64,000 nt of DNA, from NCBI RefSeq assembly GCF_018343775.1, contig NZ_CP074349.1, positions 5,756,001 through 5,820,000 on the forward strand, read 5' to 3'. A program made the position numbers and the translations under genes. Positions within the stretch are counted from its first letter, which is position 1. Each line of letters opens with the position of its first letter. The stretch is from Pseudomonas cichorii. GTDB lineage: Bacteria; Pseudomonadota; Gammaproteobacteria; Pseudomonadales; Pseudomonadaceae. Below the pieces are notes generated by a model, which saw only the letters and a program-made list of their open reading frames with translations, ran no database searches and was not told where the DNA came from. Below are positions 50,466 through 61,735 of the stretch, one piece after another.

Positions 50466-50765
50466 TCATAATCTAAGCTCTTCACCTGAGTCATTCGCCG
50501 CCAGCCATGTCGTGGAAATCCTAATGGTGCGGGGCGACGACAAACTGAGTCTCTGAAAAGCCAGGGTATAGAGCGCTATACCGTCGGTGATCAATCGATG
50601 AGCCAGTCGTTCCTGTTCCTGATCATGAAAGGCCACGCATCGGGCACCGTCCAGACAGAGCCTGGCGGCAACACGAAAATGAGCCGCAGCTTCATCAGGC
50701 TTGAGAGACGCCAATCTGATCAGGTCGTGGGGTGGAAGGCGGGACAGTAGTGAGCGATCAATCAT
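50466..50765 (-). CDS. conserved small protein of unknown function
   Basis: This is a 99-residue protein starting MIDRSLLSRLPPHDLIRLAS. Residues 20-70 are helical with a stretch AAAHFRVAARLCLDGARCVA then FHDQEQERLAHRLI. No named family is recognised. Composition is core-like GC-rich. The ATG has GGCTCCCTCC (complement of GGAGGGAGCC) directly next to it, that is, a purine-rich run upstream. It is convergent with the DUF6124-type gene. Confidence 0.55.
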   Translation of the reverse strand: MIDRSLLSRLPPHDLIRLASLKPDEAAAHFRVAARLCLDGARCVAFHDQEQERLAHRLITDGIALYTLAFQRLSLSSPRTIRISTTWLAANDSGEELRL

Positions 50766-51252
50766 GGAGGGAGCCTCCGTGATCGAAATGCAATAAGGTC
50801 TGATGTAGCGGGCGGTGCGCGGGTGTAAAAGGGGGGTAAGCCATCATCCTTTCCTCAGACGGATTAAGGAACTGCCATCCACCGTTGCGACACGGATAAA
50901 GGGTGGCAGACCGTACGAGGGTCGCAAACCGGCGTCTGAGGAAACCGGCCAGACCGAAGCCTGCCCCGCACGGTCCGCCATAGAAATACGCTAACTGGAC
51001 ACTGGAAGCGCCAGCTAGAGAGCTATGGCACGAAACCGCGCCTCAGACACACATCAGGTTGCGACACCCGGCCACAGGATTGACTGTGGCGAGACTAGGC
51101 TAGCGGCAGGGCTGCAATCTAATAGTCGGACCACGCCCACGCAATCAGCGTATGTGTCTTGTTGTTTCGTAGGCTTTTTCTGGCAGGGCTTTTCTAGCCC
51201 ATACCTGCCAACCCAGACGACAATTGACGGCAGAGGGTGGCAGCCCAACCAA
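50766..51252. other. 487-base region with an orphan leader copy
   Basis: No gene is supported on either strand. The right end holds the second copy (51223-51255) of the leader found before the DUF6124-type gene, but no such gene follows; instead the 3' end of the membrane protein gene on the other strand comes next. The middle part with GTCCGACTATTAG shows nothing else. Confidence 0.45.
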
Positions 51253-52029
51253 TCAAGAAACAACAACCCTCTCAGCCTTGGCCTCGTCAATTGCATCAAC
51301 CGCAACAGCGCTCGTACCTGGCGACCTCCTCTTGCGCGCATCACGAAGCTGCATCCAGAGCAGGCTGGCAGCCAGTGATGCAGCAACGGTCAGGGTCAGC
51401 CACAGTGCGATCAGCAGGCTGAAAGAAACGCTATTGTTCAGTTCGCGAAAGATGCCGAGTGCAAACGCGGTGTACCAGGAGATCGCGGAAAGAGCGCCTG
51501 AAGCCAGGAATATGGCGATGCGGCTACGCGAAACGCCATCCAGAATCGGTTGGCTCATGTCGCGCAACACGACGGGCAATACGAATACGTGGATAAGCAT
51601 GCCGTTGAGGGTCAGGGCCGAGACTATGCATACCTTTGCCCAGAGCTTGGGGTTGCTGAGTTTTTCCGGAGACTCCAGGCCGTAAAGGGCGAGGAATCCC
51701 AGGCCGGAAAGCCACAGCAGGCCGAGGCCTATGGCGACCACGGTGCTGATGAAGGTGAAGGTACTCTTGATTTCAACCGGAAGACTGCCTTTGCGCATCC
51801 AGCGAAGGATCCAGTAATCCAGCATGGTCGCGCCGCCCAGGCCGAAGCACAGGCCGAGAAGGTGCAGGCCTACCAGAACGGTCAGCACTCGTACGTGAGG
51901 GAGTGGATCGGGCAAATCGATGCGCAGCTCACGTGGGTCTGCCAACACAGGCTCACTGGCAATCAGTGCCACTGCTCCCGCTATCAAGGGGATGACTAAA
52001 TAAAGCGGGTTAGCAGTTCGTTTGTCCAT
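51253..52029 (-). CDS. integral membrane protein, DUF2214-like layout
   Basis: This is a 258-residue inner-membrane protein with about six to seven predicted helices. The start is NPLYLVIPLIAGAVALIAS, and later helices include RVLTVLVGLHLLGLCFGLGG, FISTVVAIGLGLLWLSGLGF, ALTLNGMLIHVFVLPVVLRD and SFSLLIALWLTLTVAASLAA. The HLLGLCFGLGGATMLDYWIL stretch with charged partners resembles DUF2214/DUF2269-type proteins, but I cannot name the family with certainty. Basic C-terminal tail in the cytoplasm. Function unknown. It stands alone before an AT-rich gap. Confidence 0.65.
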   Translation of the reverse strand: MDKRTANPLYLVIPLIAGAVALIASEPVLADPRELRIDLPDPLPHVRVLTVLVGLHLLGLCFGLGGATMLDYWILRWMRKGSLPVEIKSTFTFISTVVAIGLGLLWLSGLGFLALYGLESPEKLSNPKLWAKVCIVSALTLNGMLIHVFVLPVVLRDMSQPILDGVSRSRIAIFLASGALSAISWYTAFALGIFRELNNSVSFSLLIALWLTLTVAASLAASLLWMQLRDARKRRSPGTSAVAVDAIDEAKAERVVVS

Positions 52030-52574
52030 TTGTAATTACCTCGGCCAAGGAGACCTTAATCCATGAGAAAGCCAGATCCTTGCCGAAGAATAATGAACAG
52101 AAATTAAAAGTGTAATGAATATTCTATATTGAATAGTTTGAAAAATACTTCTTGATTTTTATTGCCTACCGATGAGTAATTGGAAGTTTTTTATTTTCTT
52201 TATCAACTGCCTTTATCTGAAATATTTTCTTACAAAGCTTGTCTCACTCTTTAGCTTTTTACCCATACTTACCTCTGCGTAAGTACTTTAAATCCTTTGA
52301 AAACAAATTAACAGCTTCATTTTTCAAACGGCCTGATTCGGGCACAGGTGCTCCACGCCTTGGGCGCAACACTGTGCCAAGGGCACGTTGCTGAAAGAAC
52401 ACGTTTGAACGTGAGGCAAACTGAAAAACCATCACGAGCAGCGTATGACCCTGGTCACAGAAAGCCGTTCGCAGCCGCACGTGTAAAAATTCTTATCACT
52501 TATATTAATGATGAAGAACTTTATAACGATTGCTATCGAGCCAGATTTAAAATGAAGGAATAAATGACTGACAC
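52030..52574. other. AT-rich gene-free region
   Basis: 52075-52330 is markedly AT-rich against its surroundings and has no gene, hairpin or tRNA. 52330-52574 is of normal composition and reads as nonsense after the RecG-like remnant ends. The contrast suggests a former insertion. Confidence 0.4.
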
Positions 52575-52968
52575 TTTCACATGCCTGACAGATCAATACG
52601 CTGCCGCGCCCGAGCTTTTCCATATAACCGAGCAGGTAAAGAATATGGGCAATGTCCGGGTTGCGCAGCACTGAAATATGCCCGTGTTGCAATTGATCTG
52701 CACTGACCCCCTCAGGTAGCGTCCCCGAATTCCAGATCTTTACCTGTGCCGGGCTTATTTCCACTTTGATGCCCCCGGAGAAACTGCTGTAGTCGCGGTG
52801 GGCAAAAGCATTGACGATGCCTTCACGAATCGCCACTTCGGGGTACAGGGGAATATCTTCACGCTGGGTGCGGTCATTGCTGAAGCGCGCTCTCGATGGC
52901 GTATTACGCCTGATGAACGTGAACAGTTGCTCAATCACTTCAGCCATAGGACCAGCAAAGTGTTGCAA
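52575..52968 (-). pseudogene. fragment of an AlbA_2/RecG-C-like ATP-binding regulator
   Basis: The frame reads LQHFAGPMAEVIEQLFTFIR, PEVAIREGIVNAFAHRDYSS and LRNPDIAHILYLLGYMEKLG then RGS. These match the C-terminal part (HATPase_c_4, RecG-C-like) of ATP-binding putative transcriptional regulators, with the Asn of the N box in REGIVNAFAHRDY. Both ends are missing: a TGA stands four codons before the first visible residue, and homology ends at about 52575. It is a non-functional remnant. Confidence 0.7.
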
Positions 52969-53295
52969 ATTCTAATATTCATCGGCGTTCTTGCTGCTAT
53001 AACAAACAGCCCGCCCCCGTGCCTGCGGGTGTCTTATTCATCCTGACCTCTCAAGCGTTGAGCAACATTTTTGATGTTGCCCAGATGATTCAGCAGCCGC
53101 TGCTCGACGTCCTGATTTTTTACCATCCATGTTCTAGTTGATCCGGCCCCGGTTTCAGGGCCGAAAAGTGACAGCGTCAACCTTCGCCTGCCGTGCTCTG
53201 TCTCAGAAAGAAATTATCAAGTATTGCCACACCACCGTCAGCCTATGCCCTGACAGCTTGAGCATCCCGGCCTATGCCTGACAGTCGCCCATAAA
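52969..53295. other. gene-free region before the porin terminator
   Basis: No gene is supported. On the minus strand a short frame near 53041-53130 reads VKNQDVEQRLLNHLGNIKNV and ends in a stop, perhaps another gene tail. Nothing else was recognised. Confidence 0.4.
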
Positions 53296-53326
53296 AAATG
53301 CCCCGATCCAGAGAGCGGGGCATTTT
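53296..53326 (-). terminator. rho-independent terminator of the porin gene
   Basis: AAAATGCCCCG at 53296-53306 and its complement CGGGGCATTTT at 53316-53326 form the stem. It lies 27 bases after the porin stop and has A's on the left, giving a U-run on the minus strand. Confidence 0.85.
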
Positions 53327-53352
53327 CGAACAGCGGTTACACAGTCACGTCA

Positions 53353-54666
53353 TTAGAAGACGTTGATTGGGTAATCCACAAAGACACGCACTTCGTTACC
53401 TTCGCTGTTGTAACCCTGAGCGTCAGCGGAAACACGCAGGATCGAGCTACGCAGGCGAACGGATAAGTCCTTGGCCGGGCCGCCCTGTACCACGTAAGTC
53501 AGCTGGTTGAAGAACTCGCGCTCAGTACCGTTGCCGCTGCCCGGAGTGCCGTCGTCGATGTTGTCACCGCGAACGTAGGCAGTCTTGTAGCTCAGGCCTG
53601 GAGTGATCAGGCTGGACAGGTCGACGCCGTAGGCAACTTGCCACGAACGCTCGTCCTTACCGTTGAAGTCAGACCAGTAGGAGTTGGCCAGGTAGATGGT
53701 GTTGCCGCCATCACCGAAACCACCGGCATTTTTATAGCCGCCGTAGTTGTAGGCAGTCTCGCCGCTGCTGCGTTGGTGAGCCAGGGTGAAGGAGTGGATA
53801 CCCACAGCCCAGGTCGCCGCCAGGCTCCAGATCTTGTTGTCACGTGCGCCAGCGGCTGCAGCAGCCGAGTAGTCCTTGTCCAGCTTGGTCTTGTAGCCGT
53901 TGAAGTCCAGAGTCAGAGACTGGTCTTGTGGCAGAGCGAAGACGTAGTTCAGGTTCAGGTACTGCTTCTTGAAGACATCTTCGTTGTCGGAAGCATAAGC
54001 TGCTGCGCTGAATGCGTCAGTGAACTTGTAGCTACCACCGAACACGTTGATGCTCTTCAAGCCACCGCTGTCGCGACCTTCAGCACTCTTGCGAGCTTCC
54101 TGAGTGAAACGACCAGCAACGACTTCCAGGCCTTCGATCTCTTTGGAAGTGATCATGGTGCCGGTGTAACTTTCCGGTAACAGGCGCGAGTTATCGTAGC
54201 TCAGCACTGGCAGCTGAGGCATTTGATCGCCGTACTTGAGCACAGTGTTGGAAACGCGGAATTTTACCGCTGCGCCAGCACGTGTCAGGTTGTGGTTCGA
54301 TGAGGTAGGAATATTGTCGCCATTGGCGTCAACGCCATCGCTACCTGGTTTGAAGAAGTCGATACCGCCAGAGCCGCTACGACCTTTACCACCATCCAGA
54401 CGGATGCCGTACAGACCGAATGCATCCACGCCCACACCCACAGTGCCTTGGGTGAAACCGGACGTGAAGTTACCGATGAACGCCTGGCCCCATTCAGCCT
54501 TGTCGTCACCCTCGTTCTTGTAATCGCGGTTGATGTAAGCGTTGCGCAGATTGATGGTCAAGTGGCTGTCGTCAATGAAGCCCTTGGAATCTGCTTGCCC
54601 CTGCGCCATTGCCTGGCTGGCGCTGATAATGCCCAGAGCGAGCAAACCGATACGTTTATTAAACAT
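53353..54666 (-). CDS. OprD-family outer membrane porin
   Basis: This is a 437-residue outer-membrane beta-barrel. From the ATG at 54666 (AAGGA seven bases ahead) the signal peptide FNKRIGLLALGIISASQAMA ends near residue 22. KGFIDDSHLTINLRNAYINR, FTSGFTQGTVGVGVDAFGLY and GAAVKFRVSNTVLKYGDQMP are typical OprD strands, and the protein ends with an aromatic FVDYPINVF as outer-membrane proteins do. OprD (Occ) porins take up amino acids or aromatic acids through a basic ladder. The substrate here is unknown. Confidence 0.93.
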   Translation of the reverse strand: MFNKRIGLLALGIISASQAMAQGQADSKGFIDDSHLTINLRNAYINRDYKNEGDDKAEWGQAFIGNFTSGFTQGTVGVGVDAFGLYGIRLDGGKGRSGSGGIDFFKPGSDGVDANGDNIPTSSNHNLTRAGAAVKFRVSNTVLKYGDQMPQLPVLSYDNSRLLPESYTGTMITSKEIEGLEVVAGRFTQEARKSAEGRDSGGLKSINVFGGSYKFTDAFSAAAYASDNEDVFKKQYLNLNYVFALPQDQSLTLDFNGYKTKLDKDYSAAAAAGARDNKIWSLAATWAVGIHSFTLAHQRSSGETAYNYGGYKNAGGFGDGGNTIYLANSYWSDFNGKDERSWQVAYGVDLSSLITPGLSYKTAYVRGDNIDDGTPGSGNGTEREFFNQLTYVVQGGPAKDLSVRLRSSILRVSADAQGYNSEGNEVRVFVDYPINVF

Positions 54667-54895
54667 CTTATTTTCCTTCATTACGGATTTACACGCGCCG
54701 TGGCGGCTTCCCTAAGGTTGACCGTGGACTCTAACTTTGGGCAAAAGTATAGAAGACCGAACGAAATCATCGCAGTGGACTACAGATGGACGTACATGGC
54801 TTATAGCCACAAGCGGTGGGACGTGAATCCTAGTCCCAAGGCTTGAGGGGTGTCAAACACGGAGATGGCCGTCTTAGAAGGGTCCTACGCGATAA

Positions 54896-55096
54896 TCAGT
54901 CTTTCAGTACGCCCAACAGAGCCTCTAGTTCCGCATCGTTGAACAGACCTGCCGGATATCGCTGCAGAAGCATTGCTCGCACATCCGGTCGGGGTTTCGG
55001 GAGTTTGGTCGTCCTTAACCAATCCGCCATCATCTGACGAGCCTCGTTACTAGCAGACAAACCACGAGCATTATGCCGGTTGATACCTGCGTTCAT
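54896..55096 (-). CDS. small conserved unknown protein
   Basis: This is a 66-residue protein from the ATG at 55096 (AGAGG eight bases ahead); an ATG seven codons earlier has no such site. Residues 15-64 are helical: NEARQMMADWLRTTKLPKPR, then RAMLLQRYPAGLFNDAELEA. The length and the PR-x-DVRAMLLQRYP stretch are like short BPSL0761-type proteins, but I am not sure. Function unknown. Confidence 0.5.
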   Translation of the reverse strand: MNAGINRHNARGLSASNEARQMMADWLRTTKLPKPRPDVRAMLLQRYPAGLFNDAELEALLGVLKD

Positions 55097-55223
55097 AATG
55101 ACAACCTCTTGAGCCATGAGGGGCTAAATCTACGGACGCTTTGTGACAGAAGAACGAAAAAAACCTCCCGCTATTTACCCACCGTCGGGCCAGACTCAAG
55201 GTAATTGCTACAAAGCGTTACCC

Positions 55224-55251
55224 AAAAAAAAGCCTATCGGTTGATAGGCTT
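55224..55251 (-). terminator. rho-independent terminator of the agu operon
   Basis: AAGCCTATC-GGTT-GATAGGCTT at 55230-55251 is a perfect 9-bp stem. On the minus strand it is followed by eight T's. It lies about 50 bases after the aguA stop. Confidence 0.9.
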
Positions 55252-55299
55252 AGTGCAGCAAAAACAGGACCATTTGCCAGTTACGCATGTAAGCAAATG

Positions 55300-56412
55300 T
55301 TACGTAAATGCCTTCCGTGGAGCAGGTTGCTGCTGAGTCAGACAGTGAATATTGCCTCCGCCCAGCAGTAATTCACGGCCCGGAGCCATCACTACCTCAT
55401 GCTCCGGGAACAGCCGCTGCAGGATTTCACGGGCTGTCTCGTCCATCGGGTCGTCGAAACTCGGTGCAATGATGCCGCCGTTGACGATCAGGAAGTTCAC
55501 ATAAGAGCCCGCCAGACGCACCGAAGGGTCGCGCTCCTGACTGCCGTGCACCTTGTCGACACCTGCGCATTCTTCTTCGGTCGCGAACAAAGGACCAGGA
55601 ATGGGCATTTTATGGACGGTGATTTCACGCCCTTTGGCATCCCGGGTGTTTTCCAAAATACTCAACGCGGCGTGACAACGTGTGTAGTTGGGGTCTTTGG
55701 GATCATCGGTCCAGGCCAGCAACACCTCACCCGGGCGCACGTAGCAGCAGAAGTTGTCCACATGCCCGTCCGTCTCGTCGTTGAACAGGCCATCGGGCAG
55801 CCAGATGACCTTGTCCACCGCCAGATTGTCGCTGAGCACCGCTTCTATCTGCTCGCGGGAAAGGTTCGGGTTACGGTTGCGATTGAGCAGGCATTCTTCA
55901 GTGGTAATGAGAGTGCCTTCGCCATCGACATGGATCGAGCCGCCTTCCAGCACAAAACCTTCGGTCACATAACGCGGGCAACGCTCGATTTCCAGGACCT
56001 TGCTCGCCAGTTGCGAGTCCAGGTTCCAGGGCGAATACAGACCGCCGTCAAAACCGCCCCAGGCGTTGAAGTCCCAGTCCACGCCGCGCACTTCGCCGTG
56101 GTCGTTGATGACGAAGGTCGGGCCGGTATCGCGCACCCAGGCGTCGTCATTGCTGATTTCCACCACGCGAATGTTGGGCATGTCCAGGTGGGCACGGGCA
56201 TTGTCATATTGCCTGGCCGAAACCGCGACCGTGACCGGCTCGAAACGGGCAATCGCCTTGGCGATGGCAACGTGGGCAGCCTGCGCGGGCTTGCCGCCCA
56301 GGCGCCAGTTGTCGGGACGCTCCGGCCAGACCATCCAGACCTGAGTCTGCGGTGCCCATTCGGCGGGCATGTGGAAGCCGTCAGCGCGGGGCGTGCTCTT
56401 GAGCGTCGTCAT
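55300..56412 (-). CDS. aguA: AguA, agmatine deiminase
   Basis: This is a 370-residue enzyme of the guanidino-group modifying (PPAD) superfamily. It hydrolyses agmatine to N-carbamoylputrescine and ammonia in arginine-to-putrescine catabolism. The N terminus has [20 protein letters not shown] near residue 15; [17 protein letters not shown] near 90, [17 protein letters not shown] near 210, and the catalytic cysteine in [14 protein letters not shown] are present. With the ATG at 56412 that cysteine is Cys357, the number known in P. aeruginosa. An ATG two codons earlier, overlapping the aguB stop, is possible. Confidence 0.95.
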   Translation of the reverse strand: MTTLKSTPRADGFHMPAEWAPQTQVWMVWPERPDNWRLGGKPAQAAHVAIAKAIARFEPVTVAVSARQYDNARAHLDMPNIRVVEISNDDAWVRDTGPTFVINDHGEVRGVDWDFNAWGGFDGGLYSPWNLDSQLASKVLEIERCPRYVTEGFVLEGGSIHVDGEGTLITTEECLLNRNRNPNLSREQIEAVLSDNLAVDKVIWLPDGLFNDETDGHVDNFCCYVRPGEVLLAWTDDPKDPNYTRCHAALSILENTRDAKGREITVHKMPIPGPLFATEEECAGVDKVHGSQERDPSVRLAGSYVNFLIVNGGIIAPSFDDPMDETAREILQRLFPEHEVVMAPGRELLLGGGNIHCLTQQQPAPRKAFT

Positions 56413-56417
56413 GGCCA

Positions 56418-57296
<879 letters not shown>

Positions 57297-57330
57297 GGAA
57301 ATGCCTCCTGGGCGGGCTCATGTAAAAACG

Positions 57331-57375
57331 GTGGGAGCGAATTCATTCGCGAATGGCGATTGAATTCGCTCCCAC
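57331..57375. repeat. REP palindrome pair
   Basis: GTGGGAGCGAATTCATTCGC and GATTGAATTCGCTCCCAC form a nearly perfect inverted repeat with a short loop. It lies between the aguB start region and the end of the aminotransferase gene on the same strand. Confidence 0.85.
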
Positions 57376-57483
57376 AGATATCAGTAAACAGTTGCCGTTT
57401 TATAACGGATAAAAATCGGCTTTTAAAGTAGATATCGGCTCAAAACAAAATAAAACATCAATTTAAGCCGATACCCATCGAAT

Positions 57484-60396
57484 TTATTCCAGCTCGCTCA
57501 ACACCTTGGACACACTCTCGACAAAAAATTCCACGCTTTTCCGGGTGGTACACATCGGCGGCTTGATCTTGAGAATGTTCAGGTAATCGCCGGTCGGCTG
57601 CATGAAAATGCCCAGTTCGCGCAGGCGATCACACAATTGTGCGGTTTCTTCGGTGGCAGGCTCCAGGGTCTGGCGGTCCCGGACGAATTCGACACCCAGA
57701 TAGAAGCCCATGCCATGCACGGCCCCCACCAGCGGATGTTTATCGGCCAAAGCCTCCAGTCGCGCCTTGAAGTAGTCGCCGACCTGGCGGGCGTTTTCCC
57801 ACAGATTTTCTTCTTCCATCACATCCAGCACCGCCATGCCAATCCGGCAACTGACCGGGCTGCCACCGGATGACGAGAAGAAATAACCCTCGGCCTCCAG
57901 CGCTTCGGCAATTTCGCGGCGGGTAATGACAGCACCCAACGGATGACCGTTGCCCATGCCCTTGGCCATGGTGATGATGTCCGGCACCACGTTCTGCTCT
58001 TCAAAGCCCCAGAAGTAATGGCCCAGGCGTCCATAGCCCACCTGCACTTCGTCGGCGATGCACACGCCGCCCTGCGCACGGACCTTCTGGTAGACCTGTT
58101 GCAGATAACCCGGCGGCAGGGAAATCCCGCCGGCATTGCCATACACCGGCTCGCAGATGAACCCGGCCACTTGCCGCTGCTGTTCAGCCAGCGTTGCCAG
58201 CGTTTGATCGACGCTGCGCACATAGTCCGGCGTGCTGTCGCTGCCACGATAAGGGCCGCGGTAGGTATTGGGCGCGGTCACCGGATGCACCCAGTCCGGA
58301 CGGGTACTGAGCGCCTGAGGGTTGTCGGCAATAGAAGTAGAGATGGCGTCGGTGGCCACCGACCAGCCGTGATAGGCCTCCAGCACGCTGAGCATGTCGC
58401 GTCCGCCGCTGTAGGCCCAGGCCAGACGAATTGCCAGGTCATTGGCCTCGGTGCCGCTGTTGACCAGGAACACACGGTCCATCCCTTCGGGTGCCAGCTT
58501 GAGCAGGCGCTCTGAAAACTCGACGATGGAAGCGTAATGAAAACGGGAGTTGGTGTTGAGCAGCGACCACTGGCGACCGGCTTCCTTGGCCATGCGCGGA
58601 TGACCATGGCCCAGCACCGCCACGTTATTGAGCATGTCCAGATAGGAACGGCCCTGCATGTCGATCAAGTGATTGCGCCAGCCCCGCTCGATCTGTGGCG
58701 GAGCCTGGTAATAATGCTTCTGCGAGCGAGCGAAGCTGGCATCGCGGCGGATGAGCAGCTCGGGCGCATCCGCAACAGCAGGCGCATCACAGTCGAACCC
58801 CAGCAAGGTCGCGGGTGACGGGCTCAGTACTCGCCATGCAGCGGCCCGTGATGCTGTAGTGAACAGTGGCGGGCTCAGTTCGGCATCGGTGCAGAGTTGC
58901 AGCAGCAGGGAACCACCGCCCTGCCCGATCACATCACCCGCTGCAACGAGACTTCCAGGCTTCAGGTCTGTCACTGCCCCCCACAGCCTCACACTCAGCG
59001 AATCACCCACCAGCCACAACGCCGCATCGGCTGTCAGGCGCAGGGTTGCGTTGAAGGGGGCGTGCAGAGGCGTTTCGGCTGGCAGATGCAGTTCGACGTG
59101 CAATGCAAAGGTGTCAGGCTCTGTGGCGCTGTCGGGCAAGGTGCGTGACAGGCGATATTCACCAAAGCGGCTTGAGGCCTGTCCGGTACGGGCGGCGGCT
59201 TCCATCAACAAGCGCTCGTCGATACCGCTTTGCTCCCAGTTCCCGGCCACGAAATGCTCGCTGAGCACGCCCAGGTCAACGGTCTGGAACTCACGGCCAG
59301 TCAGACTGGGCAGCAGTGGGAAATAGACCGGCTGTGCAGCAGCCTCCGGCTCGATACCGACCGCCTGAAGAATCGCCGCTTCCATCAGCTGCATCGGCAC
59401 CGAAGTCGCGACCTCGAAGATGCCCCATTCACCTTCCAGATTGGCCTGAATATAGGTGTTGTCCGGCTCGACACTGGCCTGCTGTTCACTGCTGAGCACC
59501 AGTACCGCCGAGCGGGCAACGATCAGTGGCCACAAGGCCTGTAATTCTGCGACCTTCAACGGGTTGATGGCGTGGTAGGCACGAATCGCCGGCAGGATGT
59601 AGAACGGATCACCTTCGGCATGATGCAGCAGCGCAGCGCAGGTGACCGACAGATCAGCCACTCGCCAGGTAGTGACCAGATCCCCGAAATCGATCAGGCC
59701 TTGCAGTTGCCAGCGCCGCTCCGCATCCCGAGTCCAGACCACATTGTGCTCGGTGATATCCAGATGAACAGCCTGAATCGGCAGTTCCGGAATCAGTGGC
59801 AACAAACGCTTCTGCGCCTGCTCGGCAGCCTCCATGAGGCAGAGACGCTCATTGGCGTTCGAGATCACCGGCAGCAGGTGCCTGATCAGGGCCTGGGCAT
59901 GCCGGGGGTCCCATTGCAGGATGCGCTCAAGACCGGGGTGTTCAAATGCCTCAAGCGCCTGATCGACCTGAGCGCACAGCTCGCCGAGACGGGTCACCAC
60001 CTCATGGCTCAGATGCTGGACATGGCCCAGAGACTGGCCGTCGATAAACTCCAGCAAACGCACATGAACCGCCCGGCCATCGACGTCCAGAGACAGCAAC
60101 TGCCCGGTGCTGTTGGCGCGGATCACGCCCGGCACGCGCACCGCCGAATGGCTGGCCAGATGCTGTAACGCCCCATGCTGGGCGTCCAGCTCCACAGTGG
60201 AGTAATCGCCGTGGCAGATTTTCAGCACATAGCGGCGTTGGTCGGCGTCGAGCAGAAAGTTGCGATCCTGCTGGCTGCCCAGCTCTTTCAGGGCACCGCT
60301 CAACCCGTAATGCTGCTCAAGCAGTTGCAGGGCCTGATCAGTATCGACCTGCGGACAAGGCAGGCTGGAGCGGCGGATAAGCGTAGCGAGCGGCAT
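57484..60396 (-). CDS. three-domain class-III aminotransferase with APH kinase domain
   Basis: This is a 970-residue fusion. Residues about 15-330 form an aminoglycoside phosphotransferase-like kinase (AVHLDITEHNVVW near 215 and GLIDFGDLV near 238 are its Brenner and DFG-like motifs). About 430-560 is a peptidase M23-like beta domain with the SLVAAGDVIGQGGGSLLLQL turn and no catalytic pair seen. About 580-970 is a class-III PLP aminotransferase with the PLP lysine in TMAKGMGNGHPLGAV. Such proteins are probably phospho-lyases or aminotransferases acting on a kinase-made phospho-amine, like ethanolamine phosphate or hydroxylysine. Its place by aguAB suggests amine catabolism. Confidence 0.88.
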   Translation of the reverse strand: MPLATLIRRSSLPCPQVDTDQALQLLEQHYGLSGALKELGSQQDRNFLLDADQRRYVLKICHGDYSTVELDAQHGALQHLASHSAVRVPGVIRANSTGQLLSLDVDGRAVHVRLLEFIDGQSLGHVQHLSHEVVTRLGELCAQVDQALEAFEHPGLERILQWDPRHAQALIRHLLPVISNANERLCLMEAAEQAQKRLLPLIPELPIQAVHLDITEHNVVWTRDAERRWQLQGLIDFGDLVTTWRVADLSVTCAALLHHAEGDPFYILPAIRAYHAINPLKVAELQALWPLIVARSAVLVLSSEQQASVEPDNTYIQANLEGEWGIFEVATSVPMQLMEAAILQAVGIEPEAAAQPVYFPLLPSLTGREFQTVDLGVLSEHFVAGNWEQSGIDERLLMEAAARTGQASSRFGEYRLSRTLPDSATEPDTFALHVELHLPAETPLHAPFNATLRLTADAALWLVGDSLSVRLWGAVTDLKPGSLVAAGDVIGQGGGSLLLQLCTDAELSPPLFTTASRAAAWRVLSPSPATLLGFDCDAPAVADAPELLIRRDASFARSQKHYYQAPPQIERGWRNHLIDMQGRSYLDMLNNVAVLGHGHPRMAKEAGRQWSLLNTNSRFHYASIVEFSERLLKLAPEGMDRVFLVNSGTEANDLAIRLAWAYSGGRDMLSVLEAYHGWSVATDAISTSIADNPQALSTRPDWVHPVTAPNTYRGPYRGSDSTPDYVRSVDQTLATLAEQQRQVAGFICEPVYGNAGGISLPPGYLQQVYQKVRAQGGVCIADEVQVGYGRLGHYFWGFEEQNVVPDIITMAKGMGNGHPLGAVITRREIAEALEAEGYFFSSSGGSPVSCRIGMAVLDVMEEENLWENARQVGDYFKARLEALADKHPLVGAVHGMGFYLGVEFVRDRQTLEPATEETAQLCDRLRELGIFMQPTGDYLNILKIKPPMCTTRKSVEFFVESVSKVLSELE

Positions 60397-60656
60397 GTAA
60401 CAACCTCGTTCTTGTTATGATCCCCGGCCAGATCGGCAGCGGCATCCCAATCGAGCAACTATAGGGTGCCTGATCCACGTCACCAACTTCTGTTCATTGA
60501 ACGGACGGCGGTTTTATGGCGACGGGGCTGTGGTCTATCAATTTATTTCATTACGTGTGCGCCGGATATTGTCCGATGCTGTCTGCATACCGCACGTCGC
60601 AATGCGACAGGCTATGCTGCATAACGATCAAGACCTACTACAGAGAAGACCCGATC

Positions 60657-61735
60657 ATGCGAATACTCGTGACCGGTGGAGCAGGCTTTATCGGCTCTGC
60701 ATTGATTCGACATCTGATACAGAACACTGAGCACGAAGTCCTCAACTTCGACAAGCTGACCTACGCGGGCAACCTTGAATCACTGAGCTGCATCGCGACC
60801 GACACACGTTATGAATTCGTGCAGGCCGATATCTGTGATCAGGCCAGAGTCAGTGCGGTGCTCAAACGGTTCGAGCCCCACGCCATTATGCATCTGGCGG
60901 CCGAGTCCCATGTGGACCGCTCCATCGATGGCCCGGGCGACTTCATCCAGACCAATATCGTCGGCACCTACAGCCTGCTGGAAGCAGCTCGCGGCTATTG
61001 GCTGACATTGCCCGAGGCCGAGCGCCGGGTCTTTCGCTTCCATCATATTTCCACCGATGAAGTGTATGGCGACCTGCATGGCGTCGATGACCTGTTCACC
61101 GAAACCACGCCCTATGCGCCCAGCTCGCCCTACTCCGCCAGCAAGGCGGCATCGGATCATCTGGTGCGGGCCTGGCATCGCACTTACGGGCTGCCGGTGA
61201 TCGTGACCAACTGCTCGAACAATTACGGGCCGTTTCATTTCCCCGAAAAGCTGATCCCGCTGATGATTCTCAACGCACTGGCGGGCAAACCACTGCCGGT
61301 GTACGGCGACGGTCTGCAGGTGCGTGACTGGCTGTACGTCGAAGACCACGCCCGGGCGCTGTTCAAGGTGGTGACCGAGGGCCTGGTCGGCGAGACCTAC
61401 AATATTGGCGGGCACAACGAGCAGAAGAATATCGATGTGGTGCGCGGCATCTGTGCCTTGCTGGAAGAGCTGGCCCCGGCACGTCCCGTGGGTGTGGAGC
61501 ACTTCAGTGACCTGATCACTTACGTGGCCGACCGTCCCGGCCACGATCAACGCTACGCCATCGATGCGGGCAAGATCGAACACGAGCTGGGCTGGACGCC
61601 TGTCGAAACCTTCGACTCAGGGCTGCGCAAGACCGTGCAGTGGTATCTGGATAACCTGGACTGGTGCCGCAGGGTTCAGGATGGCAGTTATCAGGGGGAA
61701 CGACTGGGCTTCACTGACCACAAGGATCTGATCGC

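Noticed and set aside
53638..54180. 180-residue plus-strand frame within the porin gene
   Set aside because: It is a shadow of the OprD gene, whose protein matches its family over full length.
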